From contig NZ_LIPN01000257.1 of the NCBI RefSeq assembly GCF_001418325.1, forward strand, positions 1 to 36,968: a stretch of 36,968 nt of DNA, given 5' to 3'. This DNA comes from Streptomyces atriruber. GTDB taxonomy: Bacteria; Actinomycetota; Actinomycetes; Streptomycetales; Streptomycetaceae. The notes below the pieces were generated by a model. It was not told the origin of the DNA. It did not search any database and worked only from the letters and a program-made list of their open reading frames with translations. This document shows, piece by piece, positions 7,641 to 14,849 of this stretch (the first letter of the stretch is position 1; each line of letters opens with the position of its first letter). The position numbers were made by a program, and so were the translations under genes.

Positions 7641-8719
7641 GCCACCTCCTGCGTCACGGCGCCGCCGTCCAGGGCGAGTTCCCCGGCTCCGAGCGGCGCG
7701 AAGAAACGTGCGACGTCATCCGCGGTCACCCCGGCGAGCGTGCCGGGGTTCCAGCGCGGCGAGCGGTCCTTGTCGATGACCTGGGCACGGATGCCCTCCG
7801 CCAGGTCGGGCGAGGTCAGGGCGGCGCACGAGACGCGGTACTCCTGATCCAACACCGCTTCGAGCGAACCCAGTTCGCGTGCTCGCCGCAGCGCCTCGAG
7901 CGTCACCTTGAGGGCCGTGGGCGACCGGCCGAGCAGTGTCTCGGCGGCCTCCTTCGCCGCGCGCGAGCCGTCCGCCTGGAGACGGTCGACGATCTCCTCG
8001 ACGGTTCCGGCGGCGTAGCAGTGGTCGATCCACTCCCGCTCGTCCGCGAGGTGGCCGGGCGGCGCGTCCTGGACGTACCGCGAGAGGACCTCGCGCACCG
8101 GCGCGTCGGCGAGGTCGGCGAGCAGGCGGGGCAGGGACGACGACGGTACGTAGTGGTCGGCGAGTCCGCACCTGAGCGCGTCACCGGCCGCCACCTGCGC
8201 CCCGGTGAGGGCGAGATGGGCACCGAGGCCGCCGGGCGCGAGGCCCAGGAGGTAGGTGCCGCCGACGTCGGGCACGAAGCCGATGCCGGTCTCGGGCATC
8301 GCCACCCGGGAGCGTTCGGTGACCACGCGCACGTCGGCATGGGCCGAGATGCCTACGCCGCCGCCCATCACGATGCCGTCCATGACGGCGACGAACGGCT
8401 TCGGGCAGCGGGCGATGCGCGCGTCGAGGCGGTACTCGTCGCGCCAGAAGTCCCGCGTCGCCGCTCCGTCGCCCGCCGTGACGTCCTGGTGGATGGCACG
8501 GATGTCGCCGCCCGCGCACAGACCCCGCTCCCCCGCGCCCGTAAGGACGACGGTCTCGATGGCTGGGTCCTGTTCCCAGGCGGTCAGCGCTTCGTCGATG
8601 CGGAGCACCATGGCGTGGGTGAGGGCGTTGAGGGCCCTGGGGCGGTCGAGGATCAGATGGCCCGCGCGGCCCTCGACGCGCAGCAGCACGGAGTCGACGG
8701 AGCCCTCGGCCGCCGTCAT
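7634..8719 (-). CDS. enoyl-CoA hydratase / 3-hydroxyisobutyryl-CoA hydrolase
   Basis: This 361-residue crotonase-fold protein, beginning MTAAEGSVDSVLLRVEGRAG, has the features of the 3-hydroxyisobutyryl-CoA hydrolase (HIBCH) subgroup: GLCAGGDIRAIHQDV, the oxyanion-hole region VMDGIVMGGGVGISAHADVR and AMPETGIGFVPDVGGTYLL. Its length of about 360 residues is that of HIBCH, not of the 260-residue simple hydratases, and it carries the C-terminal DFxEGxRA-like segment (DLAEGIRAQVIDKDRSPRWN). It would release free 3-hydroxyisobutyrate, the substrate of mmsB. ATG 8719 overlaps the dehydrogenase stop as ATGA. Confidence 0.9.
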   Translation of the reverse strand: MTAAEGSVDSVLLRVEGRAGHLILDRPRALNALTHAMVLRIDEALTAWEQDPAIETVVLTGAGERGLCAGGDIRAIHQDVTAGDGAATRDFWRDEYRLDARIARCPKPFVAVMDGIVMGGGVGISAHADVRVVTERSRVAMPETGIGFVPDVGGTYLLGLAPGGLGAHLALTGAQVAAGDALRCGLADHYVPSSSLPRLLADLADAPVREVLSRYVQDAPPGHLADEREWIDHCYAAGTVEEIVDRLQADGSRAAKEAAETLLGRSPTALKVTLEALRRARELGSLEAVLDQEYRVSCAALTSPDLAEGIRAQVIDKDRSPRWNPGTLAGVTADDVARFFAPLGAGELALDGGAVTQEVAW

Positions 8720-9879
8720 CGGACGGCCTCGGTCAGTCCCCGGGCCACGATCAGGCGCATGATCTCGTTGGTTCCTTCCAGGATCTGGTGGACCCGCAGG
8801 TCCCGGACGATCTTCTCGATGCCGTACTCGCTCAAGTAGCCGTATCCGCCGTGCAGTTGGAGGGCTCGGTCGGCCACGGAGTATCCGGTGTCGGTGGCGA
8901 AGCGCTTGGCCATGGCGCACAGCTGCGGGGCTCGCGGGTCGTCCCGGTCGAGCGCGTCGGCCGCCTGCCGCACCAGCGCACGGGCGGCGGACAGCTCGGT
9001 GGCCATGTCGGCGAGGCGGAACCGCAGCGCCTGGGCGTCCAGGAGGGACGCGCCGAACGCCTCGCGGTCGGCGAGGTAGGCCACGCTGCGGTGCAGTGCG
9101 CTCTGCGCGCCGCCGAGCGAGCAGGCCGCGATGCCGAGCCGTCCGCCGTTGAGGCCGGTCATGGCGATGCGGAAGCCCTCGCCCTCGGCGCCGAGGCGGC
9201 GGTCGGCCGGCACGCGCACGCCGTCGAGGAGCACTTGGCGGGTGGGCTGGGCGTTCCAGCCCATCTTCCGTTCGTCGGGGCCGAAGGTGAGGCCGGGGTC
9301 GTCCCGTTCGACGACGAACGCGGAGATGCCGCCCGGCCCTTCCTCGCCCGTGCGGGCCATGACGACGTACACGTTCGAGGTGCCCGCGCCGGAGATGAAC
9401 TGCTTGACGCCGGTCAGGACGTACGTGTCGCCGTCGCGTTCGGCGCGGGTCCGCAGCGCCGCGGCATCCGATCCGGCGCCCGGCTCGGTGAGGCAGTAGC
9501 TGCCCAGTGACGCGGCGGTGCACAGGTCCGGCAGCCAGCGGGCCCGCTGGTTCCCGTCGCCGTACCGGTCGATCATCCAGGCGACCATGTTGTGGATGGA
9601 GAGGTATCCGGCGATGGAGGGGCAGCCGGTGGCGAGGGCCTCGAAGACGAGGGTCCCGTCGGTGCGGCCGAGGCCCGAACCGCCGTGCTCCTCGCGTACG
9701 TAGACACCGCCGAGGCCCAGCTCGGCGGCCTTGCGGAGCACGTCCACGGGGAAGTGCTTGTCGCGGTCCCAGGCGACGGCGTGCGGCGCGAGGTGCTCCT
9801 CGGCGAAGTCGAGCGTCACCTCGGCCAGCGCCAGCTGGTCCTTGGTGAGGGGTGCGCCCATGGTGGTCATCGCCGTCAT
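8716..9879 (-). CDS. acyl-CoA dehydrogenase, probably isobutyryl-CoA
   Basis: This 387-residue FAD enzyme of the acyl-CoA dehydrogenase family shows LTEPGAGSDAAALRTRA (substrate/FAD loop), KQFISGAGTSNVYVVMARTG, the C-terminal LQLHGGYGYLSEYGIEKIVR and the catalytic-base segment HQILEGTNEIMR. Its place between mmsA and the HIBCH-like gene indicates oxidation of isobutyryl-CoA to methacrylyl-CoA in valine breakdown. The start ATG 9879 overlaps the mmsA stop (ATGA). Two further in-frame ATGs at 9870 and 9861 are possible. No separate hydratase gene is present in this cluster, so methacrylyl-CoA hydration may use another locus or the adjacent crotonase. Confidence 0.9.
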   Translation of the reverse strand: MTAMTTMGAPLTKDQLALAEVTLDFAEEHLAPHAVAWDRDKHFPVDVLRKAAELGLGGVYVREEHGGSGLGRTDGTLVFEALATGCPSIAGYLSIHNMVAWMIDRYGDGNQRARWLPDLCTAASLGSYCLTEPGAGSDAAALRTRAERDGDTYVLTGVKQFISGAGTSNVYVVMARTGEEGPGGISAFVVERDDPGLTFGPDERKMGWNAQPTRQVLLDGVRVPADRRLGAEGEGFRIAMTGLNGGRLGIAACSLGGAQSALHRSVAYLADREAFGASLLDAQALRFRLADMATELSAARALVRQAADALDRDDPRAPQLCAMAKRFATDTGYSVADRALQLHGGYGYLSEYGIEKIVRDLRVHQILEGTNEIMRLIVARGLTEAVR

Positions 9880-11375
9880 CCCATCGTCGGGAGGGTGAAG
9901 CTCGCGCCTTCCCTGACCCCGGAGGGCCAGCGCGAGGTGACGGTCTTGGTGCGGGTGTAGAAGCGGACGGCGTCGGGACCGTGCTGGTTCAGGTCGCCGA
10001 AGCCGGACCGCTTCCAGCCGCCGAAGGTGTGGTAGGCCACCGGGACGGGGATCGGCACGTTGACGCCGACCATGCCCGCGCCGACGCGGCGCGTGAAGTC
10101 GCGGGCGGTGTCGCCGTCCCTGGTGAAGATCGCGACGCCGTTGCCGTAGGGGTGTTCGCTGGGCAGGCGCAGGGCCGTCTCGTAGTCCGCCGCGCGGGCC
10201 ACGCACAGCACGGGGCCGAAGATCTCCTCGCGGTAGATCCGCATGCGCGGCGAGACGCGGTCGAAGAGGGTGGCTCCGGCGAAGAAGCCGTTCTCGTGTC
10301 CGGGCAGGGTGAAGTCGCGTCCGTCCACGACGAGTTCGGCGCCTTCGTTGACGCCGATGTCCACGTAGCGGCGGACCCGGTCGAGGGCGTCCCGGCTCAC
10401 CAGCGGCCCGAAGTCGGCCTCCGGGTCGTCGGACCGTCCGATGCGCAGTTCGGCGACGCGTTCCTTGAGCCGGGTGACGAGCGCGTCGGCGGTCTCCTCG
10501 CCGACGGGGACGGCGACCGAGATGGCCATGCAGCGCTCCCCCGCCGAACCGTATCCGGCGCCGATGAGGGCGTCCACGGCCTGGTCGAGGTCGGCGTCCG
10601 GCATCACGATCATGTGGTTCTTGGCGCCGCCGAAGCACTGGGCGCGCTTGCCGTGCGCGGCGGCGGTGGCGTAGATGCGCGCGGCGATCGGGGTGGATCC
10701 GACGAAGCCGAGCGCTTGGACGCGCGGGTCTTCGATGAGGGTGTCCACCGCTTCCTTGCCGCCGTTGACGACGTTCAGGACCCCGGGCGGCAGGCCGGCC
10801 TCCAGGAACAGCTCGGCGAGCCGGAGCGGCACGGAGGGTGCGCGTTCGGACGGCTTGAGGAGGAAGGAGTTGCCGCAGGCCAGCGCGGGGGCCGCCTTCC
10901 ACAGCGGGATCATCGCGGGGAAGTTGAACGGGGTGATGCCCGCGGTGACGCCGAGCGGTACGCGCAGGGAGTGCACGTCGATGCCGGTGCCCGCGTTGTC
11001 GGTGAACTCACCCTTCTGCAGGTGCGGGATGCCCGCGGCGAACTCCACCACTTCCAGGCCGCGTTGCAGATCGCCGTGGGCATCGGCGACGGTCTTCCCG
11101 TGCTCGCCGGAGAGCAGCCGGGCCAACGACTCCCGCTCCCCCTCGACGAGTTGCAGGAACCGCAGCATCACACGGGCACGCCGCTGCGGATTCCACTCGC
11201 CCCACTCGCGCTGGGCGGACTCGGCATCGGCGATCGCCGCGGCGGTCTCCGCCCGCCCGGCCAGCGGCACCTGTGCCTGTACGGCGCCGGAGTTGGGGTC
11301 GTACACGTCGGCGAAGAGCCCGGACGTGCCGGGCACGTGCTTGCCGCCGATGAAATGTGTCAGTTCACGGACCAT
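9876..11375 (-). CDS. mmsA: methylmalonate-semialdehyde dehydrogenase (acylating)
   Basis: This 499-residue CoA-dependent aldehyde dehydrogenase converts methylmalonate semialdehyde to propionyl-CoA. The NAD fold shows ITPFNFPAMIPLW and KPSERAPSVPLRLAELFLEA, then GFVGSTPIAARIYATAAAHG. The catalytic Cys is in GSAGERCMAISVAV (about residue 282). The usual ALDH glutamate motif ELGG is replaced by FGGAKNH, which is diagnostic of MMSDH. It is the first gene of the mmsA-acd-hydrolase-mmsB operon. A cobalamin riboswitch lies 220 bp upstream with no other convincing gene between. Confidence 0.95.
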   Translation of the reverse strand: MVRELTHFIGGKHVPGTSGLFADVYDPNSGAVQAQVPLAGRAETAAAIADAESAQREWGEWNPQRRARVMLRFLQLVEGERESLARLLSGEHGKTVADAHGDLQRGLEVVEFAAGIPHLQKGEFTDNAGTGIDVHSLRVPLGVTAGITPFNFPAMIPLWKAAPALACGNSFLLKPSERAPSVPLRLAELFLEAGLPPGVLNVVNGGKEAVDTLIEDPRVQALGFVGSTPIAARIYATAAAHGKRAQCFGGAKNHMIVMPDADLDQAVDALIGAGYGSAGERCMAISVAVPVGEETADALVTRLKERVAELRIGRSDDPEADFGPLVSRDALDRVRRYVDIGVNEGAELVVDGRDFTLPGHENGFFAGATLFDRVSPRMRIYREEIFGPVLCVARAADYETALRLPSEHPYGNGVAIFTRDGDTARDFTRRVGAGMVGVNVPIPVPVAYHTFGGWKRSGFGDLNQHGPDAVRFYTRTKTVTSRWPSGVREGASFTLPTMG

Positions 11376-11389
11376 GAGAGCCTGCTCTC
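11376..11389 (-). promoter_or_regulatory. small hairpin over the mmsA ribosome-binding site
   Basis: The palindrome GAGAGC-AG-GCTCTC (minus-strand reading) ends immediately before the mmsA ATG and includes the only AGG-type ribosome-binding bases. If formed in RNA it would mask initiation, so it could be part of an expression platform. It is short, and its role is inference. Confidence 0.4.
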
Positions 11390-11597
11390 GTCAGGTGAGT
11401 CCGGGGATGGCACGGCAGGCCGACGGCGCCACCGGGTGGGGTGGGCGGGCGGTTCTGTCGTGGGACGCGAAGGCTAGGAGCCGTCGTGGAGTCGGGCGCC
11501 GGCCGGGGCCGTCGCTCGCTTCGCCGGATCACCTGGGTCGTGGGTACGGACCGGTGCCATGCGTGTCTGCTCCATCCTCGTGGACAACACGGAACAC

Positions 11598-11757
11598 CCC
11601 ACGGCCGGTATCCTGACTCCCGGATCAGCGCGCGTTCTCCCGCCTTCCCGACGGGACTTGTCCGTCAGTGGCGTATCGCTCGGCGAGAACGCACTCCCCG
11701 GTCACAGTGGCGGGACCGCGCCGGATTCACACCGGCTTCCCTGCACCGCGGGCTCTG
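11598..11757 (-). promoter_or_regulatory. cobalamin (adenosylcobalamin-type) riboswitch aptamer
   Basis: Reading the minus strand, the class hallmarks occur in order. GGTGCAGGGAAGCCGGTGTG with AATCCGGCGCGGTCCCGCCA and CTGTGAC (about 11756-11700) corresponds to the conserved GGGAA...GGTGNNAATCC...CCCGCNACTGT core. A peripheral stem GCGTTCTC/GAGAACGC follows. The B12 box GAGTCAGGATACCGGCC (about 11618-11602) closes it. This RNA binds cobalamin and usually represses translation or elongation of the downstream gene. The next minus-strand gene with clear coding character is mmsA at 11375. The 5' boundary is approximate. Confidence 0.9.
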
Positions 11758-11765
11758 GTCACGAA

Positions 11766-11793
11766 GATATAGTTGGACGTCCTAGTAAGTCCA
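11766..11793 (-). promoter_or_regulatory. candidate promoter of the riboswitch transcript
   Basis: On the minus strand, TGGACT (11793-11788), a 16-bp spacer and TATATC (11771-11766) sit just before the riboswitch core, giving a predicted start near 11759. Each hexamer matches 4 of 6 consensus bases. The spacer includes a GGACGTCC palindrome. The position, in an AT-richer island directly upstream of the aptamer, supports it. Confidence 0.45.
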
Positions 11794-11813
11794 CCCCCAC
11801 CTTTCGGCGGCGG

Positions 11814-12152
11814 TCACTGACCGTCCTTCAGCCTGATGATTTTCCCGTTCTTGTCGAGCGTGTGATCGCTCCAGTACTTGTCCCACTTGTCCCCGACATG
11901 CTCGGGGACCTTCCCCTCCGGGTAGCGGGCGTAGCCCTTCGGCGGCTCCTCCCCGTCGGGCTGGCACGCGGACCCGCCGCCGCCCACCCGCAGGACCGGA
12001 TACTCGCCGCCGCCGCACGTCGCGTCCTCCATGGAACAGCCGGTCAGCGCCGCGGCCGCGGCCGCCCCCGCAAGCGCGAGCCCCACGAGGGAGCGCACCG
12101 GCCGACCACCGGACACGCGTGACACCGGGCGAACTCGGATGCTGCTGCGCAC
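11814..12152 (-). CDS. SCO0607-like small lipoprotein
   Basis: This 112-residue exported lipoprotein has an Arg-rich n-region, a hydrophobic core LVGLALAGAAAAAALTGC and lipobox LTGC (Cys about residue 39). The mature part has CGGGEYPVLRVGGGGSAC and EPPKGYARYPEGKVPEHVGD followed by KWDKYW, which resembles the small Streptomyces family annotated as SCO0607-type lipoproteins. No enzymatic function is known to me. The start GTG 12152 follows AGAGGAAG. It is divergent from the P450 gene and shares the palindrome-rich region 12213-12331 with it. Confidence 0.82.
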   Translation of the reverse strand: MRSSIRVRPVSRVSGGRPVRSLVGLALAGAAAAAALTGCSMEDATCGGGEYPVLRVGGGGSACQPDGEEPPKGYARYPEGKVPEHVGDKWDKYWSDHTLDKNGKIIRLKDGQ

Positions 12153-12212
12153 AGTTCTCTTCCTCTCTTCGACTTGTGCGTCCAGCCTGCGCGAACGATG
12201 GGACGCACATCA

Positions 12213-12331
12213 TGAGTACGAGTACTCAGACGACCTGTGCGCCCTACTTGACCACGCCGCCCACCACCCCTCCACGCCAAAGTGAGCCACTTTGGCTCGC
12301 AATGGTGCCACGCGGTGCCACGATTGTGCCA
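12213..12331. promoter_or_regulatory. palindromes and phased repeats between lipoprotein and P450 genes
   Basis: Three elements occupy the 225-bp divergent region. The palindrome TGAGTACGAGTACTCA (12213-12228) has 7-bp arms. The inverted repeat CCAAAGTG-AGC-CACTTTGG (12277-12295) is perfect and extends by one base pair each side. Three GTGCCA copies at 12305, 12315 and 12326 are spaced 10 and 11 bp, one DNA helical turn apart. These look like binding sites for one or more regulators. No regulator gene lies next to them. Confidence 0.6.
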
Positions 12332-12377
12332 TGCTGGCGTCACGGCACTTTCCGCGCCCGTAACGGAGGGGACACCC

Positions 12378-13601
12378 ATGCAGATCGACTTGTCGACCGA
12401 TCCCGTCAGCAGTTTCCCGGCGGCCCGCTCCAAGGGCTGCCCGTTCGATCCGCCCGCCGAGCTGACACGGCTGCGCGAGGAACGGCCGCTCACGCGACTG
12501 CGGTTCCCCGACGGGCACATGGGATGGCTGGCCACCGGTCACCCCGCGGTCCGCGCGGTTCTGAGCGACTCGCGTTTCAGCTCGCGCTACGAACTGCAGC
12601 ACATGCCGTTCGTCACCGGCTTCACCGGCGAGCTGCCGCCCGCCCCCACGGGCGACCTCACCGGCATCGACGCCCCCGAGCACACGCGCTACCGGCGGCT
12701 GCTCGCAGGGAAGTTCACCGTGCGCCGGATGCGCCTGCTCACCGAACGCGTCGAGCGGATCACCGCCGACCACCTGGACGCCATGGAGCGCCAGGGCCCG
12801 GTCGTCGACCTTCTGCAGGCGTACGCGCGCCCCGTCCCCGCGCTCATGATCTGCGAGCTGCTCGGCGTGCCCCATGCCGATCAGGACATGTTCCAGCGGC
12901 ACACCGAGACGTCCATGACGCTGAGCTCCACGGAGGAGGAGCGCACGGCAGCCATGGTCGCGATCGAGGAATACATGCGGGAGCTGGTCCTGCGGAAGCG
13001 CGCCGACCCGACCGACGACCTACTGAGCGACCTGACCGGCAGCGACCTCACCGACGAGGAGCTCACGGGCATCGGCGGCTTCCTGCTGGGCGCGGGTCTC
13101 GACACCACCGCCAACATGATCGCGTTCGGCACCTTCGCCCTGCTGGCCAACCCGGACCAACTCGCCGCCCTCCGCGCGGAACCGGAACTCGCCGATCAGG
13201 CCGTCGAGGAACTGATGCGGTACGCCACCATCGCCCAGACCGGTCTGCGTGCCGCACTGGAGGACGTGGAGGTGGAGGGCCACCTCATCAAGAAGGGCGA
13301 GTCCGTCGCCCTCTCCATGGAGGCCGCCAACCGCGACCCGGCGAAGTTCCCCGACCCCGACACCCTCGACCTGCGCCGCAAGTCGACCGGCCACCTGGGC
13401 TTCGGCCACGGCATCCATCAGTGCCTGGGCCAGCAACTGGCCCGCGTCGAGATGCGGGTGGCCTTCCCTGCACTGGTCACCCGATTCCCGACCCTGCGGC
13501 TCGCCGCCGCACCCGAGGACGTACCGCTGCGGGAGGGTATGAACATCTTCGGCGTCCACGAGCTCCCCGTCACATGGGGGGACGCCACCACGGCCGGGTG
13601 A
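12378..13601 (+). CDS. cytochrome P450 (CYP105-like size class)
   Basis: This 407-residue soluble bacterial P450 would hydroxylate or epoxidise a small molecule with electrons from a ferredoxin, which is not encoded nearby. The I-helix oxygen-activation motif is GAGLDTTANM (Asp242-Thr243-Thr244). The heme loop is FGHGIHQCLGQQLARVEM with Cys349 as thiolate ligand. The start ATG 12378 is preceded by GGAGGGG; an in-frame ATG at 12282 lies inside the operator-like palindrome and is unlikely. It is followed at 45 bp by the convergent Clp-N gene, so it is monocistronic. The substrate is unknown; subfamily assignment would need comparison. Confidence 0.93.
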   Translation: MQIDLSTDPVSSFPAARSKGCPFDPPAELTRLREERPLTRLRFPDGHMGWLATGHPAVRAVLSDSRFSSRYELQHMPFVTGFTGELPPAPTGDLTGIDAPEHTRYRRLLAGKFTVRRMRLLTERVERITADHLDAMERQGPVVDLLQAYARPVPALMICELLGVPHADQDMFQRHTETSMTLSSTEEERTAAMVAIEEYMRELVLRKRADPTDDLLSDLTGSDLTDEELTGIGGFLLGAGLDTTANMIAFGTFALLANPDQLAALRAEPELADQAVEELMRYATIAQTGLRAALEDVEVEGHLIKKGESVALSMEAANRDPAKFPDPDTLDLRRKSTGHLGFGHGIHQCLGQQLARVEMRVAFPALVTRFPTLRLAAAPEDVPLREGMNIFGVHELPVTWGDATTAG

Positions 13602-13645
13602 GCCCGGGTCGGCCCGCCCCTGCGCCGCGACGGATCGTTTCACCC

Positions 13646-14347
13646 CTACTCGTCGCGTGCGGCCCGTCGTTCGGCGATCGCAGCCGTGACCGTCGCGTAC
13701 AACTCGTCGGACGTGAAGCCGAGATGGCGCAGGACCTGCGCGGCCCGGCTCTCCTCGGCTCGCATCAGACCGAGCAGCATGTGCTCCGTACCGACCCAGT
13801 CGTGACCGAGGTCGGACGACACGCGGCGCGCCTGCTCGATCACCTCTTTGCTCTCCGGCCGGAACGCGATGTGCCCGCGCAGCGCCTTCGTCCCGGCCGG
13901 GGGCAGCACTCCCTCGATCGCGTCGCGGACGCGCCGCTCCGATCCGGCTTTCGCCACCAGCACCTCGTGCGCCAGGCCCTGCGTTTCGCCGAGGAGGCCG
14001 AGCAGGAGGTGTTCGGTGCCGATCGAGTCGTGCTTGTGCGTCCGGGCGGCCTCCTGCGCCAGCACGATGCCGTGCCGGTTCAGCTCGGTGAACCGCTCGA
14101 AGGGGCCGGGCGCGTGGCGCTGCTGGGCGGCCTGCTTGGACACCCCGATCGCGTCACCGATCTCGGTCCAGGACGCGCCGGTCTGCTTGGCCTTGCTGAC
14201 GTAGTGGTCGATGAGCTGGTCACCGAGGTCGGACAGGGTCTGGGCACGAAGCCGCGCCTCACTGATGCGGGCCAGTTCGTTGCTCTCGGGGAGCTCCTCG
14301 TCCAGACGGGCGATCAGGTCGGCGAGGCTGATATCGAGTGGACTCAT
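13646..14347 (-). CDS. HTH protein with two Clp N-terminal repeats
   Basis: This 233-residue protein lacks the ATPase domains of ClpA/ClpC. Residues about 1-75 look like a helix-turn-helix: LGDQLIDHYVSKAKQTGASW and TEIGDAIGVSKQAAQQRHAP. Two Clp-N repeats follow. The first has RHGIVLAQEAARTHKHDSIG and TEHLLLGLLGE, and the second has KEVIEQARRVSSDLGHDWVG and TEHMLLGLMRAEE. Clp-N domains bind adaptors or substrates, so a regulatory or adaptor role is likely. The N-terminal HTH suggests DNA binding, possibly of its own promoter. The ATG at 14347 lies about 6 nt after a good -10 element, so the mRNA appears leaderless. Confidence 0.88.
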   Translation of the reverse strand: MSPLDISLADLIARLDEELPESNELARISEARLRAQTLSDLGDQLIDHYVSKAKQTGASWTEIGDAIGVSKQAAQQRHAPGPFERFTELNRHGIVLAQEAARTHKHDSIGTEHLLLGLLGETQGLAHEVLVAKAGSERRVRDAIEGVLPPAGTKALRGHIAFRPESKEVIEQARRVSSDLGHDWVGTEHMLLGLMRAEESRAAQVLRHLGFTSDELYATVTAAIAERRAARDE

Positions 14348-14348
14348 G

Positions 14349-14396
14349 CGTCAATCGTAAGTTGACGACCTTCGATCGTCAACCTGTAATTGACGA
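14349..14396. promoter_or_regulatory. four-part TTGACGA/TCGTCAA array with overlapping divergent promoters
   Basis: CGTCAA (14349-14354), TTGACGA (14362-14368), TCGTCAA (14376-14382) and TTGACGA (14390-14396) alternate in orientation, each separated by 7 bp. The repeats double as -35 boxes. On the minus strand, TTGACG (14382-14377)-N17-TACGAT (14359-14354) drives the Clp-N gene and leaves no room for a leader. On the plus strand, TTGACG (14362-14367)-N17-TGTAAT (14385-14390) points towards the 14568 operon. A protein bound here would block both. Confidence 0.72.
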
Positions 14397-14448
14397 TCGG
14401 CGCCAGGTTTACCGATCGCCTCTGCTCAAGGGACCGTGATCCGTACTG

Positions 14449-14469
14449 TCGAGCGACGTGATCGCTCGA
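14449..14469. promoter_or_regulatory. inverted repeat upstream of the small-protein/prenyl synthase operon
   Basis: TCGAGCGA (14449-14456) and TCGCTCGA (14462-14469) form perfect 8-bp arms around 5 bp. It lies between the divergent promoter array and the gene at 14568. It may be an operator or a leader hairpin of the plus-strand transcript; which one cannot be decided here. Confidence 0.4.
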
Positions 14470-14567
14470 TCGTGAGTTCTTGCGCACCCGTGACCGACAT
14501 GACGCGATGCTCGCAAGGGCGGCGGATGACCGACGTCGTGTGATCGCGTACTGGGTGGGGACGTGGC

Positions 14568-14849
14568 ATGACTCTGGAAGAGGAACGACGGCGTGCGGGC
14601 CTGGACGGCCGGGCCGTACTGCTGGTGGCCGGGCTGGCCGATCTGGCGGTGAGCACGGTGGGTTCAGCGCTGGGCACCGTCCGCGGGGCACTGCTCCGCT
14701 CCGACACCGCGGAGCTGGCGGCGGAGGCCGAGCACGACCTCCTGGCGCGCGGCCGCCTCGCGCTGGACCGGTACGCGGCCACGCCCCCGGCCCACCTGGA
14801 GATCCTGGCCCGGCGTGCCCTCGCCCGACAGGCCGCCGATGACGAGTGA
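14568..14849 (+). CDS. small helical protein of unknown function, 93 aa
   Basis: I do not recognise this protein. It is Ala/Leu/Arg-rich. A moderately hydrophobic stretch AVLLVAGLADLAVSTVGSAL (about residues 16-35) may be a membrane-associating helix, followed by an amphipathic helix (ELAAEAEHDLLARGRLALDR). The start ATG 14568 follows GGTGGGG. Its 3' end overlaps the polyprenyl synthase start by 11 bp, so the two are translationally coupled and probably work together. A role as an anchor or accessory factor for the prenyl synthase is speculation. Confidence 0.8.
   Translation: MTLEEERRRAGLDGRAVLLVAGLADLAVSTVGSALGTVRGALLRSDTAELAAEAEHDLLARGRLALDRYAATPPAHLEILARRALARQAADDE

Noticed and set aside
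11474..11575. A 33-codon frame (minus strand) between the cobalamin riboswitch and mmsA, starting MEQTRMAPVR.
   Set aside because: It is short, has no clear ribosome site at its first ATG and does not resemble CbtB or any other B12-related small protein; codon use is not convincing. It could still be a leader peptide.
14385..14420. A further promoter from the last TTGACG (14390-14395) towards the 14568 operon.
   Set aside because: Seventeen bp downstream the sequence is CGATCG, not a -10; the promoter using TTGACG 14362 and TGTAAT 14385 fits better.
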